DNA of 64,000 bases from Paramarasmius palmivorus (lineage: Eukaryota; Basidiomycota; Agaricomycetes; Agaricales; Marasmiaceae). The notes below the pieces were generated by a model. The model ran no database searches. It had not been told where the DNA came from and saw only the letters and a program-made list of their open reading frames with translations. The translations under genes and the position numbers were made by a program. This document shows positions 1 to 12,248 of this stretch, piece after piece (within the stretch, counting starts at the first letter, position 1; the number at the start of each line of letters is the position of its first letter). Location: positions 1-64,000 of the forward strand of contig JAYKXP010000174.1 of assembly GCA_037176845.1 (NCBI GenBank), given 5' to 3'.

Positions 1-734
1 TCCTGAGATGCCACACTGGGGATGTCGGCTTATATTTCTTCTCTACAATCCAAGGCGTTAATTTAGAACAAAAAAGGCTCAAAAGGCCTATACGATTCGC
101 CGGAATAAGTGGCATTTACCCCCCAAGGTACTGCCGGTTCGCCGGTAATCTGGTGTATTTTCTCTTTGGACCAAAGGCATATGTTGGACACTAAGAGTTC
201 ATTAGAATCCATCTGGTTGGATACGTTGGGCGGCACGGACATTTCTAATAGCTGACGAGTTACCGTTCTGTAGCATCCTGATAACACTGTCAGCGTGGAG
301 GAAGAATTTCGATGCCATCAGGCGATAGAGAGGGGAAGAGAGATGTGTAGAAAAAGCTACAGAGCGGTACGTGGATTGTTGTCACCAAACCGACGATGAA
401 GGTTTGCATAGTAATCAGGAATGTCTTACGGCGCACATGCAATTACTGTAATCCCAAATGGCGACTTTGCTGTTACCAACAACCACGTCCCAGGACACTG
501 TTGTACAAGTTTTGAACTAGCAAAATCTGTTCGGGAAGATATCTTGGACGATTGCGTGCGTATTTCGGAATCCTTTAGCACAATCGGGCTATTCTAAAAA
601 GAGTTCTTCCTGTAGCGATTGTTTGCTTTGTTCGACCAGTTCCTAATATCTCATGTTTTCTTTCTTAATATACCTAGATTAACCTTCGGACTGTGTGTTT
701 ACGTTTTTGATAATAGATTCAGTTAGACTGATCA
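1..734. other. No recognised gene
   Basis: I see no protein family here on either strand. One minus-strand frame (63-287) is open for 74 codons but has no recognisable motif and no convincing splice context. The right part may hold worn 5' exons of the decayed GH76 copy that follows, but I could not align them. Confidence 0.4.
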
Positions 735-2487
735 TCACTCCAGAGAATATGGGTTGATAGCCGCGCAAGCTACAAAGTGTATCAAAACGAGAGCTTCGTC
801 GCTTTGTTCAGATGCCTGACGCGCAATGGCGTGTTCGAATTTCTTCAGAAGGCTTGAGTCCGGGAAACATGTGTAAGCAGAAGTTACGGACTTGCAGGTG
901 TCGTGTGATCAACGGTTAGGTCATCTGGCTTTATCTTGGATCCCGTGTTGATTACATTGGCCATGCTGCCTATATTGTACTTATGCAACGTTGGAATCTG
1001 GACGTGAGTACATCTAAGAGAGTGATTAAGATTGGTATGAGATTATCATGGCAGTCTCTGTAGGAATAGGTTACGAAGACCTTTGACCTCATTGCGCGTT
1101 CTACGGGTGGGTAGCACTTTAATCCTCCATAGAAGAGATATCACAGGTTTTTCTGTGTGAGCATTTTTATGTGAGATATCGCGTTTATTTCCGTCTCCAA
1201 AAAATCTACTACGCTATGGACGTACCTCTGCCTTACTAGCCGAGATAGCGTCGGGTACAACGGAGTATCTGGATGCAGCACACGCAAGCGATTTTGCTCA
1301 GCCACTTAATCGACACACTAGGACCGTACAAGGATAGAATTCATGGAAAAAAATCCTGCGTATCAGGTTCAGAGATGCATCCTTACAACGCTGGCGCTGG
1401 TCATGGAGGGTCTTGCTTTCCTTTCAGTACAGCAGCATCACCCCGTTTTCAAGATGGGTATGAAGTGTTTTTCACTTACATGCGGTCTTTTTTATTCAAT
1501 TATATTTAGCCTCAGTAGAGTTCTCAACAACACTGTAACCAGCAGGACGTGGCAGACCGACGAAGGGGTGATAAGCTCCCATAGTGAGTGGAAGTTTCGT
1601 TGTACATTCGTCGTCAAGCTGTAATCAACTAACGCTTGAGAAAAGGTGGTCAATACGTCGTTCGCGGGACTTGGCCCCATATATCAACGGAATATGCTTT
1701 TTCTGAGATTCGATGAACATCAAGGACTATATCGGGACTCAGGTATGGTACACAAAGTGCGCCATATTCCACGCCAGTCTCACTACTTCTTAAGTATAAT
1801 TCAGTATTAAACAACTCCCGCGACGATAATGATCCCAATGTCTATAGTGGGTTATGGACTGGTCCACCTCCTGTTGGGTACTCCATCGAGAACCAGACGA
1901 ACGCAATAAGCGTCTTGCTCGCCGCCATTCCTCTTCGGAACGAGACAGTAGAAGTTTCACCCACAGGACTTGTCAGTCCTGGTCAGGGGCCTAGTCCCCA
2001 GCCTTCAAACAACGAGCAAAACCGCTCTTTAAACGTCGGGGCCGTTTCGGGAGGTGCAGTAGGCGGTACTGTTTTCGTGGCACTACTTGCAGGAATGGCT
2101 TTCCTTTTATGTTGCCGTCGAAAGCGTGCTCGATCCTTGATGGCGTTGGACGAAGACTGGCCCGAACCTGAAGAGGCCAAGGATCCACACCTACGTCCAT
2201 ATATTCTTCCCATTGGTCCAAAACCTCGTCCTCGAAAGGAAAAGCAATCCCTTGCCATAGTAGGACCTGACGCTAGCTCGTCACTTCCAGACATTAGCAA
2301 CGCTACACTTGTACCTGGTCCCTCAAATGTGGTTCGCGCCGTCCCAAACAACGAAAATGAATCCGACCCATCGAGGCTTGGGAATGTCCCTACGTCAGAA
2401 CTAGTCAGGGCTCTGAATGATAGACTTCAGCCTGAACAATGGCGAGAGGACGAAGTACCACCCGAGTACGCGAGCCACCACGGTTAG
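735..2487 (+). pseudogene. Decayed GH76-like membrane-anchored protein, copy 1
   Basis: This is a degenerate tandem copy of the gene at 5525-7942. Similarity can be followed exon by exon: around 740-860 (the 'YG.AA.RAY' region), 1230-1470 (a relic of 'RPHNAGLVLEGLAIL', here shifted out of frame with in-frame stops), 1500-1590 ('RVLNNTVTS.W'), 1640-1740 ('GGQY..RG', with a stop), and a well-preserved last exon from about 1790 to the stop at 2485-2487. That last exon reads 'GLWTGPPPVGYSIENQTNAI', then a hydrophobic membrane segment (residues 45-68 of the open frame at 1915), a basic 'CCRRKRAR' stop-transfer, and the tail motif 'ELVRALNDRLQPEQW'. GH76 proteins act on alpha-1,6-mannan at the cell wall. 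The frame breaks upstream argue for a pseudogene. Use of the intact tail as a separate short transcript cannot be excluded. Similarity with copy 2 continues past the stop into the 3' flank. Confidence 0.75.
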
Positions 2488-5400
2488 GCAAGACGCTTGG
2501 CGGTGAGGCGGTCTCCAGGTGATTATTTCTGTTATTTAAAGCACATCGTATTGCTATCAAGTTTTGACGCTGTAGAATATTTTCACGCCGCAAGGGACTC
2601 TGTATGTACGTCACGGTATTTAAGAGGATTGTATGAGTATTTTGGTACGAAGAGAAAAGAAAACGAAAGCAAGATGGAAGCACTCGTGTCTTTTTTCCCG
2701 ACTGGGAACACTACACGCAGACCGTAGCGCCCAATCTCGATCTTTGCGAAATCCTTCCTTCCTTCCTTCGGAAGGCGACAAAGGTGCTGGCAATTAACTT
2801 GGGTCTGGACATTGCGCAGCATGCAGTCATCAAAAGAAAAGGTGTAAGTATGAACATAGGGAAAGGATAACAGAACATGCAAGGTTGCTACCACCTAGGC
2901 TCTTCAGAAATTGCATATCGGGAATGGATAGCACAACGGCGTGAGCATCGAAAGGTTACACTACTGAGAAGCTTTACGGACAGTCCTCGAAAAGGGAAGA
3001 TAAGGTATTGAAGGTGACACCAGAACTGAAGAGATTCGGGAAATCAAAGGAGGCGGTCAAATATTCAAGGATGAAAGACCATAAAGAAGGCATCTCGGGT
3101 ACTGCCCCCGTCTGTCCCTTCGTGTTGACATTCCGCTGATCGTTGACCACCAGCGTTCATCTGAGTACACGAACAATTAGCTCCAACCGTCATCAGAACG
3201 TAAGAATTCCTCACTCGCCGCAAAGACCTTCCAAGCCAGGACAAGATCAACATGAAATCCATCTCCCAGTTGCCATACATGCATACGTAGTACTCGCGCT
3301 CCTGGAGACTCGGGACAGTCGTATTGAGTCTTCTGCACCCGGAGTACGTTCATCGCTGGTGGTCTGGGTTGATACAAGCACATGGCGGCTATAGCATCCC
3401 AAATCTGAACAGGGTGAAGCATATCCCGCTTATCGATATCCCATAAATGACCACAACAATCAGGCACCTGGCGCCGCCATTCGAGGGACGCCAGCGGTGT
3501 AAGGGAACATCTCGCATCGTACTCTGCAGCCAGTCGTGACGAGAATCCAAATCATGGAACGACAATGACATCTCCATGCATTCCAGATTATGGCTTGGAT
3601 CCCCCGCAATTCGAGGACGAGCCAAGGAGAGCAGGAGCTCGTTCATAAAGTTGCCTGGCTATCTGGCCCATGTAAGGCACTTCAAGTGCACCAGCATGCA
3701 GGCTCGTGAAGCCCAAGAATGCCATCAGCGCGGTTTGTTTATAGTGCCGCCAGAAGGCCCTGTGACAGATTTCGGATGTGAAGGAAATACGGAGTTATGC
3801 CGTAGTGAATGCCAGGAACGAGGCAGGATATGCACCCAGCACACCACCCAACGTTCGCGATCCAAAGCTACTGTCGAGATACACCCAAGGCGCGGAGGAA
3901 TGGTCGCCTCAACATACGTGATAAGAGGATGGTGATACGATGGAAAGATATCTTCTCCGATTGGAAGCCAGCAGTGCTTCTTCGATCGTGAATGTGTGTA
4001 TTGCACCGATCTAGAGAGGATTCAAGGTCGAACCAGTCACTCAGAGGTGGAAGACGGTACACCGGCTGCGGTGTTATGGATACTACCGTGAGGGTTTGGG
4101 TAACATCGACAATCGAGGGAGAACGTTCGGTGAACATGAATGTATACACCGAGCGGGGTCGAAATTGCTCAGGTTGTTATAACCTGTGGGACAACACCCT
4201 GTACCCTATCTTCACCGTCAGCACCGATACGAAAGGAGAGAAAGTGAGCGTACCTTTACCCCTTCTACCCTTGTTCTCCCCTGCGCACTTCATGTCAGGA
4301 ACATGCCGCATCGGATCATCCGCTCTCGTATAGAGAATATGATACTCGAGCACAGCCTAACTCCTGCGAGGAACACCTGGAGGAAATGGATTCCATGCAC
4401 ATTATAGTGTGCATGCCAGAAGTTGAGGAAGGTGCAAGCGAGACCGCAGCGACATCCAGGAGTCTTTCAGGTGCAGTACCAGAAGAGAGGGTAGGACAAA
4501 GGGAGCACGAACGCCGGCAGTGCAGGGCGCGCTCTCTGTAGCATTAAGTGTTATGTTGGACTCGAGAGTGTGGACCTCGGGGGTCCACTCATGCGAGTGA
4601 TGTGTAGAGGAAGGTTTGGAGGAAGCACCGCCAATCCAAATCTCAATAACACTCTAGATCCCTCAATAGAGCATCTTGTCGCTCTAATCCTTCGTCTTAG
4701 CATCCTATAAACCCACTCCTGGTCCTGATGGCCACCACCCGATCCCATCGTGTCGTATCATCGACCTGGCATCCATAATGCCTGAATAATGAATGGATTG
4801 TCGTCCCCAGCCGGGAAGCAAGGGTCTGAGATAGTCAGCTTTTGTTTCTCTGTGAGACTGGACATGGGCCTTTGGGCATAGAACTGAGTGGGAAAGGACG
4901 AGACGAGATGGAGCAGGTGGGCAACCGCCCGGTCAAGAGTCAAGGGCATTGAAAAAGGGCAAGGTTAGGTCATTCTCCGTCTCGGAACTGGGATGTTGGA
5001 TTAGGAGAAACATCACAACATACAAAGAGAATCAACGTGCCTATTCCCATGCTTTTGGTTTTCTTCCGAGTTTCTTCGTCCAAACCAGTCTAACAACTTT
5101 CCACAAGCCTTTTTTCTTGTAATCCGACGCGTCGGCCGAAAATCCTTGGCTGTCCGTATAGGTTTCGACTGGAGAAGCAGAAGGTGTACATGGTGAGCCT
5201 GGTCATGATGATCACGTTACAGGAGCGGAAGCCGTTCGGGATGACGCGTGATACCAAGCAACCCAGTTTTTCCACGGCTTTCTTTCCACCGCCATGTCCT
5301 CAGCAAACCAGCTGGCATTTCATGCGATTTGGCCGGAAATTGACTTTTGCTTACACTGCGGATGGCATCGACATGCAGTACAATCAACTTCAAGAGCACT

Positions 5401-5524
5401 CGGAATCATTGATTTCGGGTCGCCATGCTGATAATTATCAGCATCGTAATCCAACAATCTCGAAATTGATAAAGGCTCGAAGGCTTCATGTTATCCTCTC
5501 CGAAGAATTTTTTCCATCCTGCCA
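2488..5524. other. Intergenic, about 3 kb, no recognised gene
   Basis: The first 150 bp resemble the sequence downstream of the second GH76 copy (for example near 2615-2640 versus 8045-8070), so the duplication included 3' flank. The rest has only short open frames on both strands, such as 3576-3935 plus and 3725-4006 minus. None has a family motif or a plausible exon chain. Nothing else is supported. Confidence 0.45.
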
Positions 5525-7942
5525 ATGCTTTTATTTGTCGCCGTGGTGTGGTACCTCCATGTCGTATCGAAGTACATCACTGCGACTGCTCAAGGACTTA
5601 TTTCAAATCCTCTCTGGTCGGTATGTTGTCCAAATGTTGTCTCAAAAGACATTGTTGAGCAGTGGCTGTTTTACCTTCAATGCTTAGAACCCGAACATTA
5701 CTCTCAAGCAGGATGTCAGGATTGCCATTGCAAAGGAGGCCATAGAGAGGGCGAGGGTGATGCTCGACGAGAAGCAGCTACAGAATGGTATGCCCATGAT
5801 TTCAACCAGGCTGTTATTTCCCGGTGACAACATGCTGATGTCGCTGATATCGATCTAGGGACATATTATGGTGCAACCGCAAGACTTTACTCCCAGATGG
5901 CCGAATTTGACACGCTCACCAATCAAACCACGTATCAAGGACAGCTTTACCAGGCCTTTGAAAAGGCAAGATATGTCCGAGAGGACTTCCTGGATTATAC
6001 GTGCGTACCTCATATCATTCAGTGGGCTCGACAGGTTTAAGGAGAACTTCCTTTTACTTAGCGTTAGTTCCCTCTTGCAACGTACTACAACGTCTCACAC
6101 AGTTGATCCATGTCAAAAACCTCTTTAGCTATCATCGGGACTGTGAGATCTCATTTTGATGCCAGTTTCACTTCGACTGATGATTGCAATCAAGATCATA
6201 TGGGGTTGCCGCCCTCCGTGCATATGCAGCCTACGGAAATGAAAGCTTCATCAAGTTCGCAGAAGTCGCATGGAACAGTGCTATGTCGTGTACAATGTCT
6301 TCAGAGGCATATCAGTCCGGCCAACTCTGTAATCAAAACGTGACGGATCTGAAGGAATCATGCGAAGGCGGTGAGGTTGTCCAGCCGGTCGTTCCGGGTT
6401 CCTTATTGACAGAGAGATAGCGACTATGGCCGGTGGAACGCTAGGCGTGAGCACATCTTTTGGGAATCTTCTAGTGTCATCCTCAACATACCCGTAGGAA
6501 AGTAATACGCAAATCGCTCAACTTACTGCACGTGCTACTGGGTGAGCACCGTTTTAACACGTCAAAACCCTGCTCGGGTGCTCAATCTTACTCTCCGAGT
6601 AACAGATCCTTCCTCATGTGAGTATCCAAGTCGCTATCAAGCCTACAGAGTTGATAATTCAGCATCCTTAATAGTACTTCTGCTTTGTTAGCCGAGATCA
6701 TAACAAACACGACGCACTACCTCGATCTTGCGACACGAGCAGCCGATTTTGTACTTCACCATTTAGCGGATCCACAAGGAGCTATCCAGGATAGTATAAA
6801 CGAAAGAACCTGTGAAGTAACTGAAGAATCCCGTCCACATAATGCTGGTTTGGTGCTTGAGGGTCTCGCTATCCTATCCACAGCTAACCATTATCCACGC
6901 TTTGAAGATAGGTATGTTGCAAACATTTGTCGTGGTGAAAAATGGACTTACTCAGATTAATGCACAGCCTTCTGAGAGTCCTAAATAACACTGTTACCAG
7001 CAAGATATGGCAAAGTGACAATGGAATAATAAGCTCTGACGGTAAGCAGAGATTCTGTGACGAATTTACTTTGCTATTTACCTCACCTTCGGAAACAGGT
7101 GGTCAATACATTCTTCGTGGGCTGTCTGTCATTTATCAACGAGCCTTACTTTCGCAGGATGTTCGGAATTACATCAAGAATTACATTGGAGTACAGGTAC
7201 GACCTCCTTTAATCTTCGGCTACTCAAGCACCAATCTGATTGGTTTTTGAAGTATAATGCAGTATTGGCCAACTCACGAGTGGCGCAGAACCCAAACATA
7301 TACAGTGGATCCTGGACAGGACCACCGTCAACTGGGTATTCCATCCAGAACCAGACCAATGCGATTAGCGTATTACTCGCTGCAATTCCTCTTCCGGAGG
7401 ACACGGCTCCTGCTGCCAGTGAACCCACAGAGCCTGATGCTCCCAACGACCGCAAAAGATCTTTGAAAATTGGCATCATATTGGGCGCTGTATTCGGCGG
7501 CATCGTCTGTCTGACGTTACTAGCTGGAATCGCTTTCATTCTGGTCAACTGTAAACAATTGTTTCGATCGACAATGCACTTGGACCAAGCTCGGTCTAAA
7601 TCCAAAGCGACGAAGGGTCGTAACGACCGGACTCCTCGTCCCTTTATAATGGATTATGATACGAAACCTCGGCCTCGAAAGTACATGAATTACCATTCTG
7701 TCTCGGCGGCTCCAATACCTTCCATTCGGATATCGCCTGGTACTGGCAACTCGAATACTACACCGATGGCTGGACCCTCAAACCAATTTGACAATGGTAC
7801 TACCTCTGGTAACGACTCGGACGCTCCGAAGCTGGGATACATTCCCACGTCAGAGCTCGTCAGGGTGCTGAACGATAGGCTTCAACCTGAACATTGGAGG
7901 GATGACGAAGTACCGCCCGAGTACGCTAGTCAGCGCGGTTAG
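5525..7942 (+). CDS. GH76-like (alpha-1,6-mannanase family) protein with C-terminal membrane anchor
   Basis: A multi-exon gene that can be joined into one open frame. Exons visible by splice signals: 5525-5620 (signal peptide, MLLFVAVVWYL...), 5688-5787, 5859-6000 ('YSQMAEFDTLTNQTTY'), about 6197-6370 ('YGVAALRAYAAYGNESF'), a short exon with 'GATMAGGTL', a 44-nt exon near 6500, then 6672-6912 ('RPHNAGLVLEGLAIL'), 6970-7040, 7100-7197 and 7255-7942. The order matches Agaricomycete GH76 proteins: the (alpha/alpha)6 catalytic region, 'SGSWTGPPSTGYSIQNQTNAI', then a transmembrane helix ('IILGAVFGGIVCLTLLAGIA') and a cytoplasmic tail ending in 'LNDRLQPEHW..DEVPPEYA'. Family role: cleaving or remodelling alpha-1,6-mannan at the cell surface. 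The consecutive Asp pair of bacterial GH76 enzymes is not obvious, so activity is uncertain. The intron before the fourth listed exon is unusually long (about 196 nt), and that junction is the least certain. Confidence 0.82.
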
Positions 7943-8138
7943 ACAAGATGAAGGAGTACATGAATACTGTCAGGCATGTTATAGTTATCATTATTTATAC
8001 CCAATTGCATTGTTATCGTGTGTAGTCGCAAAGAATATATCTGGTATCTAAAAGGATTGCATGGGTATATCAGAATTGTTCAAAAGGAAATCCAAAATTA
8101 ATGTCCTGCAAGTGTCCTTGTTTTGTTCCATCGTCCCA

Positions 8139-8559
8139 TCACTTTCCACGGCCATGAACTGTGAAGACTCCGGGGTCGCTGTAGGCAGACCTTGGGTTTG
8201 TGCGCTTTGCAGTCGCAGCAGGTTGCTTTGGAGGCGACTGGAACCTCGGCGCATCGGGAACCTGTTGAACTGGGTGGTTGATGGGAACCTGGTTGTAGTC
8301 AGCGGCAGGTGGTGCCAGATTTGGTGGAGGAGGAGGAGGTACGACCATTGACTGAAATAAATCTGATTAAACAGCCGTTTGCTCTGCGAGCGAAGGATAT
8401 ACTTACGAATGGGGGAGGCACCAAAGGAGGAAGGACTGGGTTCACATAGAATGTGCACTTGTCGTAATGGTAGTGGTAGTGGTGTTGCACCACACTGACT
8501 GGTTCGTTCTCGCTGGTTTTGCGAGGAACGTCGGAGCGTTTAGCAGAAGGCTTGGTCAT
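8139..8559 (-). CDS. Small proline-rich hypothetical protein
   Basis: Two exons, 8559-8407 and 8351-8139, separated by a 55-nt intron with a gtaagt donor and a ttatttcag acceptor; the join keeps one frame of about 121 residues. The N-terminal part is basic and hydrophilic with an 'HHYHYHYDK' patch. Around the junction lies a proline run ('PPLVPPPF' then 'VVPPPPPPNLAPP'), followed by a Pro/Gln/Ala-rich low-complexity tail. There is no signal peptide or membrane segment. I do not recognise a family. The good splice signals and biased composition favour a real gene, perhaps with a scaffold or disordered-region role (inference). Its 3' end faces the GH76 gene. Confidence 0.55.
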
Positions 8560-9000
8560 GATGAGAGTTTGACTGAGTAAGAGGGAGAATAGGTAGGCAG
8601 AAGTGTCCGTAAGCTCGCCATTTATAAATCAACTCGTCGATTGGTCTATGCATCTATTGCGGATAACCAAAGGATGCTAGGACCCAAACTCGGGCCCGAG
8701 CTTTGCGAAACCGACAAAGGTTTCTTTGAGAGGACGAGGTAAGTAGCATTGGCCCGGGCCATAAACTCGTAGTAGGCCCACTCTGTATTGTGAAATATAG
8801 GCAATGTTTGTGGGCCGGGGATGTAAGGGTTGGAAACGGATCAGTCGTTACAGGGTTGAATGGAAGGAGTAGGTTTTTCGATTTCAGGTAACAGCGATAA
8901 ACAAGATATAAATGCAGGAGATGAAGATACCCTGGGGACGGACGGTACCACAGATATACGGTACGACATAGCGGAACAAATCCCGAACGACCACAGCCAA

Positions 9001-9365
9001 CACCAGCGAAATGTCCCCGTAGATGCAATTGAATTGCAACGGGGAAAATCAATTGCAGGGCCCAGAAATCTTGCGTTGGATTGCAACGCAAGTTACCTTG
9101 TGACAAGAGGCCTGTAATTAGATTGTCATTAGGGTATAATACTATTGTGAACGGACTGCAAGAATCACCTTTGTCGCAATGGGATTGCAACACGGGCGCT
9201 TATTGCAAGGCGCTTGCAACCGGCGCGGATTATCGCAACCCGATTGCAGCCGATTGCAGCCCGATTTCAACACTGTTACCAAAAGGTAACTTGCGTTGCA
9301 AGTAGCTGTGAGTATTATGAACGTTGCAAGCGATTTTCGCACTTGCAATCTGAGCGAAATCAATA
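9001..9365. repeat. TTGCAA-rich short-repeat cluster 1
   Basis: A dense run of the words TTGCAA, TTGCAAC and GATTGCA(G/A), recurring about every 10-20 bp, with mutually inverted copies. An example is the local hairpin GCGTTG...CAACGC near 9073-9089. The block has no coding pattern. A similar cluster lies at 11480-11905. Confidence 0.7.
9081..9301. repeat. 19-bp perfect inverted repeat bounding 221 bp
   Basis: The left arm at 9081-9099 reads TTGCAACGCAAGTTACCTT. The right arm at 9283-9301 is its exact reverse complement. The bounded segment is filled with TTGCAA words. This could be a small MITE-like element or secondary structure within the repeat cluster. No clear target-site duplication is visible. 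Confidence 0.6.
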
Positions 9366-10643
9366 TTGGAACCTGAAAACATGGCTTGGTACGTACACCC
9401 ACACCTCCTATCGCACTATATTTTGCGTTCCAAAAGCCTTGTATTCACGCTATAATGTGTACAAAAGCCTATACTACATAAAATACACCTAGACACCTGA
9501 TATCCTACTCCAGACCACCATTGATACATACCTATTGAACAGTTAAGTAAAGATATACGTAGAGAACAAGAAAGATGTATATACTCACACATTAGAGTTG
9601 ATTGACCAGTACGACTACAAGTAGGATAGAACCTAGAGTGCTAGAGGATGAATAAGTCTATGTATGCACGAAAGAATCGAAGCTCACCTATCAGACAATA
9701 TGTATCGACAACGCTATGAGCCTTAAAATCAATAAAACACTGAATGAGACAATGAGGATACTATACCTCAACGTGAACCTGGGTGCGCGAGAGAGGAGGT
9801 ACTGTCGCTGAGACACATGATGTGTCTATGAGTAGACTACCAATATAGTCATCAGCATGAAGTTAAGAGTGGAACGAATGTCCACGTACCTGCGAAATCT
9901 TGTCCAACAAACTATATCTGCCAAACGCCCGGGAACTTGAGCTGTAAACAGTGTTGAATAGTGGAAGGTAGGAGCCAGAATCATGCAGGATACCTACCAG
10001 AGTGGGACTTATGTGGTGAACGAAGGTGTAGGGCAAAGGGTTTGGGTGGGGCGTGTAGGTGTTTCAGGTATTCTGGGGGCTGTGCATGGCGACGTTCAGT
10101 TCTAATTGTACGGAGGACACCAGAGAAAAACTTACCTATACATACTGTCAAATAAAGACTCGTATTAGCCGCCCTGGGCAAAGGGTTAGGAGTCCGTTGT
10201 CGCGAAGGATGTCGAGGCGTTGTTACCGTCCCAGGAGGGTGTTGAACAATGATAGCAACAAATTATGGTATTGGAACCTATGATGTTGAGCGATGAGCAA
10301 TATGTTGTGGTTGTTGTGGTCCACGATGGCGGCGGCAGGATCGTACGATGGTGGTGGTCGGGAAGAAAGAGAGGATGTGACGTGACGTCACGCGCAACCA
10401 CAATTTGAGCCGAGGTTTCCGTGGTCCCGCACATTGCACGTGCTGGTCCATGAGCCCTTCAGCTGCGACTCTTTACGCGCTCGTCAACCACTGCCACGTC
10501 TGATACGATGGCACCCAGGTATGTATTTCTTTTATTCCTCTCTTCTATTCCTAACTTTCTAGTATAGGTCTACTTACATCCTTACACAGGTGGGAGGAAC
10601 ATTGAAGGAGGGGACATTGGATGAGGTATAAGGTACTAGGTGC
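9366..10643. other. Intergenic, no recognised gene
   Basis: A/T-rich sequence with only short frames. A tiny spliced frame can be drawn from an ATG at 10508 (MAPRWEEH then stop, across a gtatgt...cacag intron), which could at most be an upstream ORF of the next transcript. Nothing else is supported. Confidence 0.4.
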
Positions 10644-11291
10644 GTGGTTTATTCCTGTTTTCGTTTTTTTTGGTTACCTTTTGCTGACCTATGTTTATCT
10701 TTGATATTTATCTTCAAGAACTCCTCACTCACTCACTCCGCCTCGTCTGATGGACACCTTCAACGTCAGCAGCACTCTCAACATCACTCCATCCCGAGAA
10801 GACTCAGACCCTTCAACACAGTCCCTTCAGCATTACCAACACCTTCAATATCGAACCCCATTCCCCATTCCAGGCGCCATGATAGACGGAATCGTCTCCA
10901 ATACGACGTGATTGACGAATTCGACGCTTCATGCGTGTCCGGGGGCCTTTCTGGTGCCTTTGAATGCAAGGGTATCAGCATCAAGTCCACCCCAATACCC
11001 CAACACGCCTTGCGCTCCCTAGCCTCTGGTACAACGAGAGCGATGAATTCGTTGCTCTACGTGTATCCAGACGCTATTCAGTGCAGGGATATTGCGTGCG
11101 TGTGTGTATATACAGATTCCCACAACACCCAGTTCACTTTTCGACGTCGTTACAACACCCGCAGCCAATCTACCTCCCTATCCTTCGACGCGGCGCTTGA
11201 TTTCCCAGCATCCCCCGACCTGACCATTCATCAATCACTCCTCTGCTCGACATTAACCCAACGCTCAAGACTTGTGGTGTTCGGTCACTGA
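10644..11291 (+). other. Long open frame of doubtful coding status
   Basis: A 215-codon open frame beginning at a GTG, without an ATG in its first half. It starts with a hydrophobic stretch and is then Ser/Arg/Thr-rich. A second frame within it begins with an ATG at 10749 and runs 53 codons (MDTFNVSSTLNITPSRED...). I recognise no family and see no clear introns. It may be an exon of an unresolved gene or a chance frame. Confidence 0.2.
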
Positions 11292-11479
11292 GAGCACTCC
11301 CAATGTGGGTGTTTAGATAGCGTTTACAGGAATGTTTCACACATGCGATTGCGGGACTACTGAGAATGGCAGCGCGCTCTCACTCAGTTCCCACAATCAC
11401 ATCTTGACCGATCATCGATTCATGGCTCGTAACGTCTTGACTTCTACGTTAATAAAGCGTGTATTGTAGTAAAGTATCA
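11292..11479. other. Short spacer
   Basis: No gene or motif seen between the open frame at 10644-11291 and the second TTGCAA cluster. Confidence 0.4.
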
Positions 11480-11905
11480 ATTTTGTTTGCAATAACTCTG
11501 CCTGTAATGAGTAGCATTCAAGTGCAATAGTTTTGTGCATTTCAATAATGAGAGCTGCAGTACGCATATGAGATCACGACAATGGTATTGGTATGGGTTT
11601 AGTATCACGCACAATTCTTGTAGATAGTTACAATCACGTCGCAATACTGTTGCAATTAGGTTGCAATCAGCTGCAATTATCTCAGTCGATTGCAAGCATG
11701 TTGAAATTACATTGCAATATGGTTGCAATCAGTTGAAATTCCTTCAGCCCGTTGCAATCATGTTGCAATAATCTGGTTTGTTGCAATCCCGTTGCAAATT
11801 TATTGTATAGTTCTTGTACACTAGTTGTAAATACAGTCAATTCTTCCAGCCCTTTGCAACCCCTGAAATCGGCGGCAATTGGATTGCACCATTCTTGCAC
11901 CCATC
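11480..11905. repeat. TTGCAA-rich short-repeat cluster 2
   Basis: From about 11620 the words TTGCAAT, TTGCAATC and TTGAAAT recur every 10-18 bp on the plus strand, about 15 occurrences, often after GT or separated by CA/AT. The sequence class matches the cluster at 9001-9365, 2.3 kb away. The short minus-strand frames through it (for example 11682-11939) are repetitive and not credible as genes. Confidence 0.65.
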
Positions 11906-12248
11906 GAGACATTTTGCTGGTGAAGGTAGTGTGAAGCAAAGGAAGTGGTGGCTTAATACACTACCAGCGTACGCCGAGAGAGGTTGAGGAGCTTTTGAGT
12001 TGGAAAAGAGAAGAAAGAGGAAGTATCACGATGGTTAAACATGTAGGAGCTCGTAGGACATACAACGTCGAAACTAAAGGAGACGGAGAACATTCAAAGG
12101 TGAAAGAAACGTATGAAAAGGTAACATAGATTGTAGCGTGAAGAAACGCGGGCTACAGAGACCACTGTTCTCTTCAAGCAGATGGTCCCGTGGTCGGATT
12201 TCCTGTGGTTGAGTTTCCAGAGTTCGTCTAGCACACGAACAGTCAGTT

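Noticed and set aside
6160..6205. A 'TDDCNQD' reading just before the fourth GH76 exon, suggesting a frameshift at a catalytic Asp pair
   Set aside because: Using the acceptor ending caatcaag at about 6196 gives 'FLDYTSYGVAALRAYAAY', which fits the family continuously. The Asp-Asp reading then lies in the intron and is probably coincidental.
10644..11291. 215-codon frame as a gene
   Set aside because: It starts at GTG, lacks an early ATG, and has no motif or splice support. Kept only as a doubtful frame.
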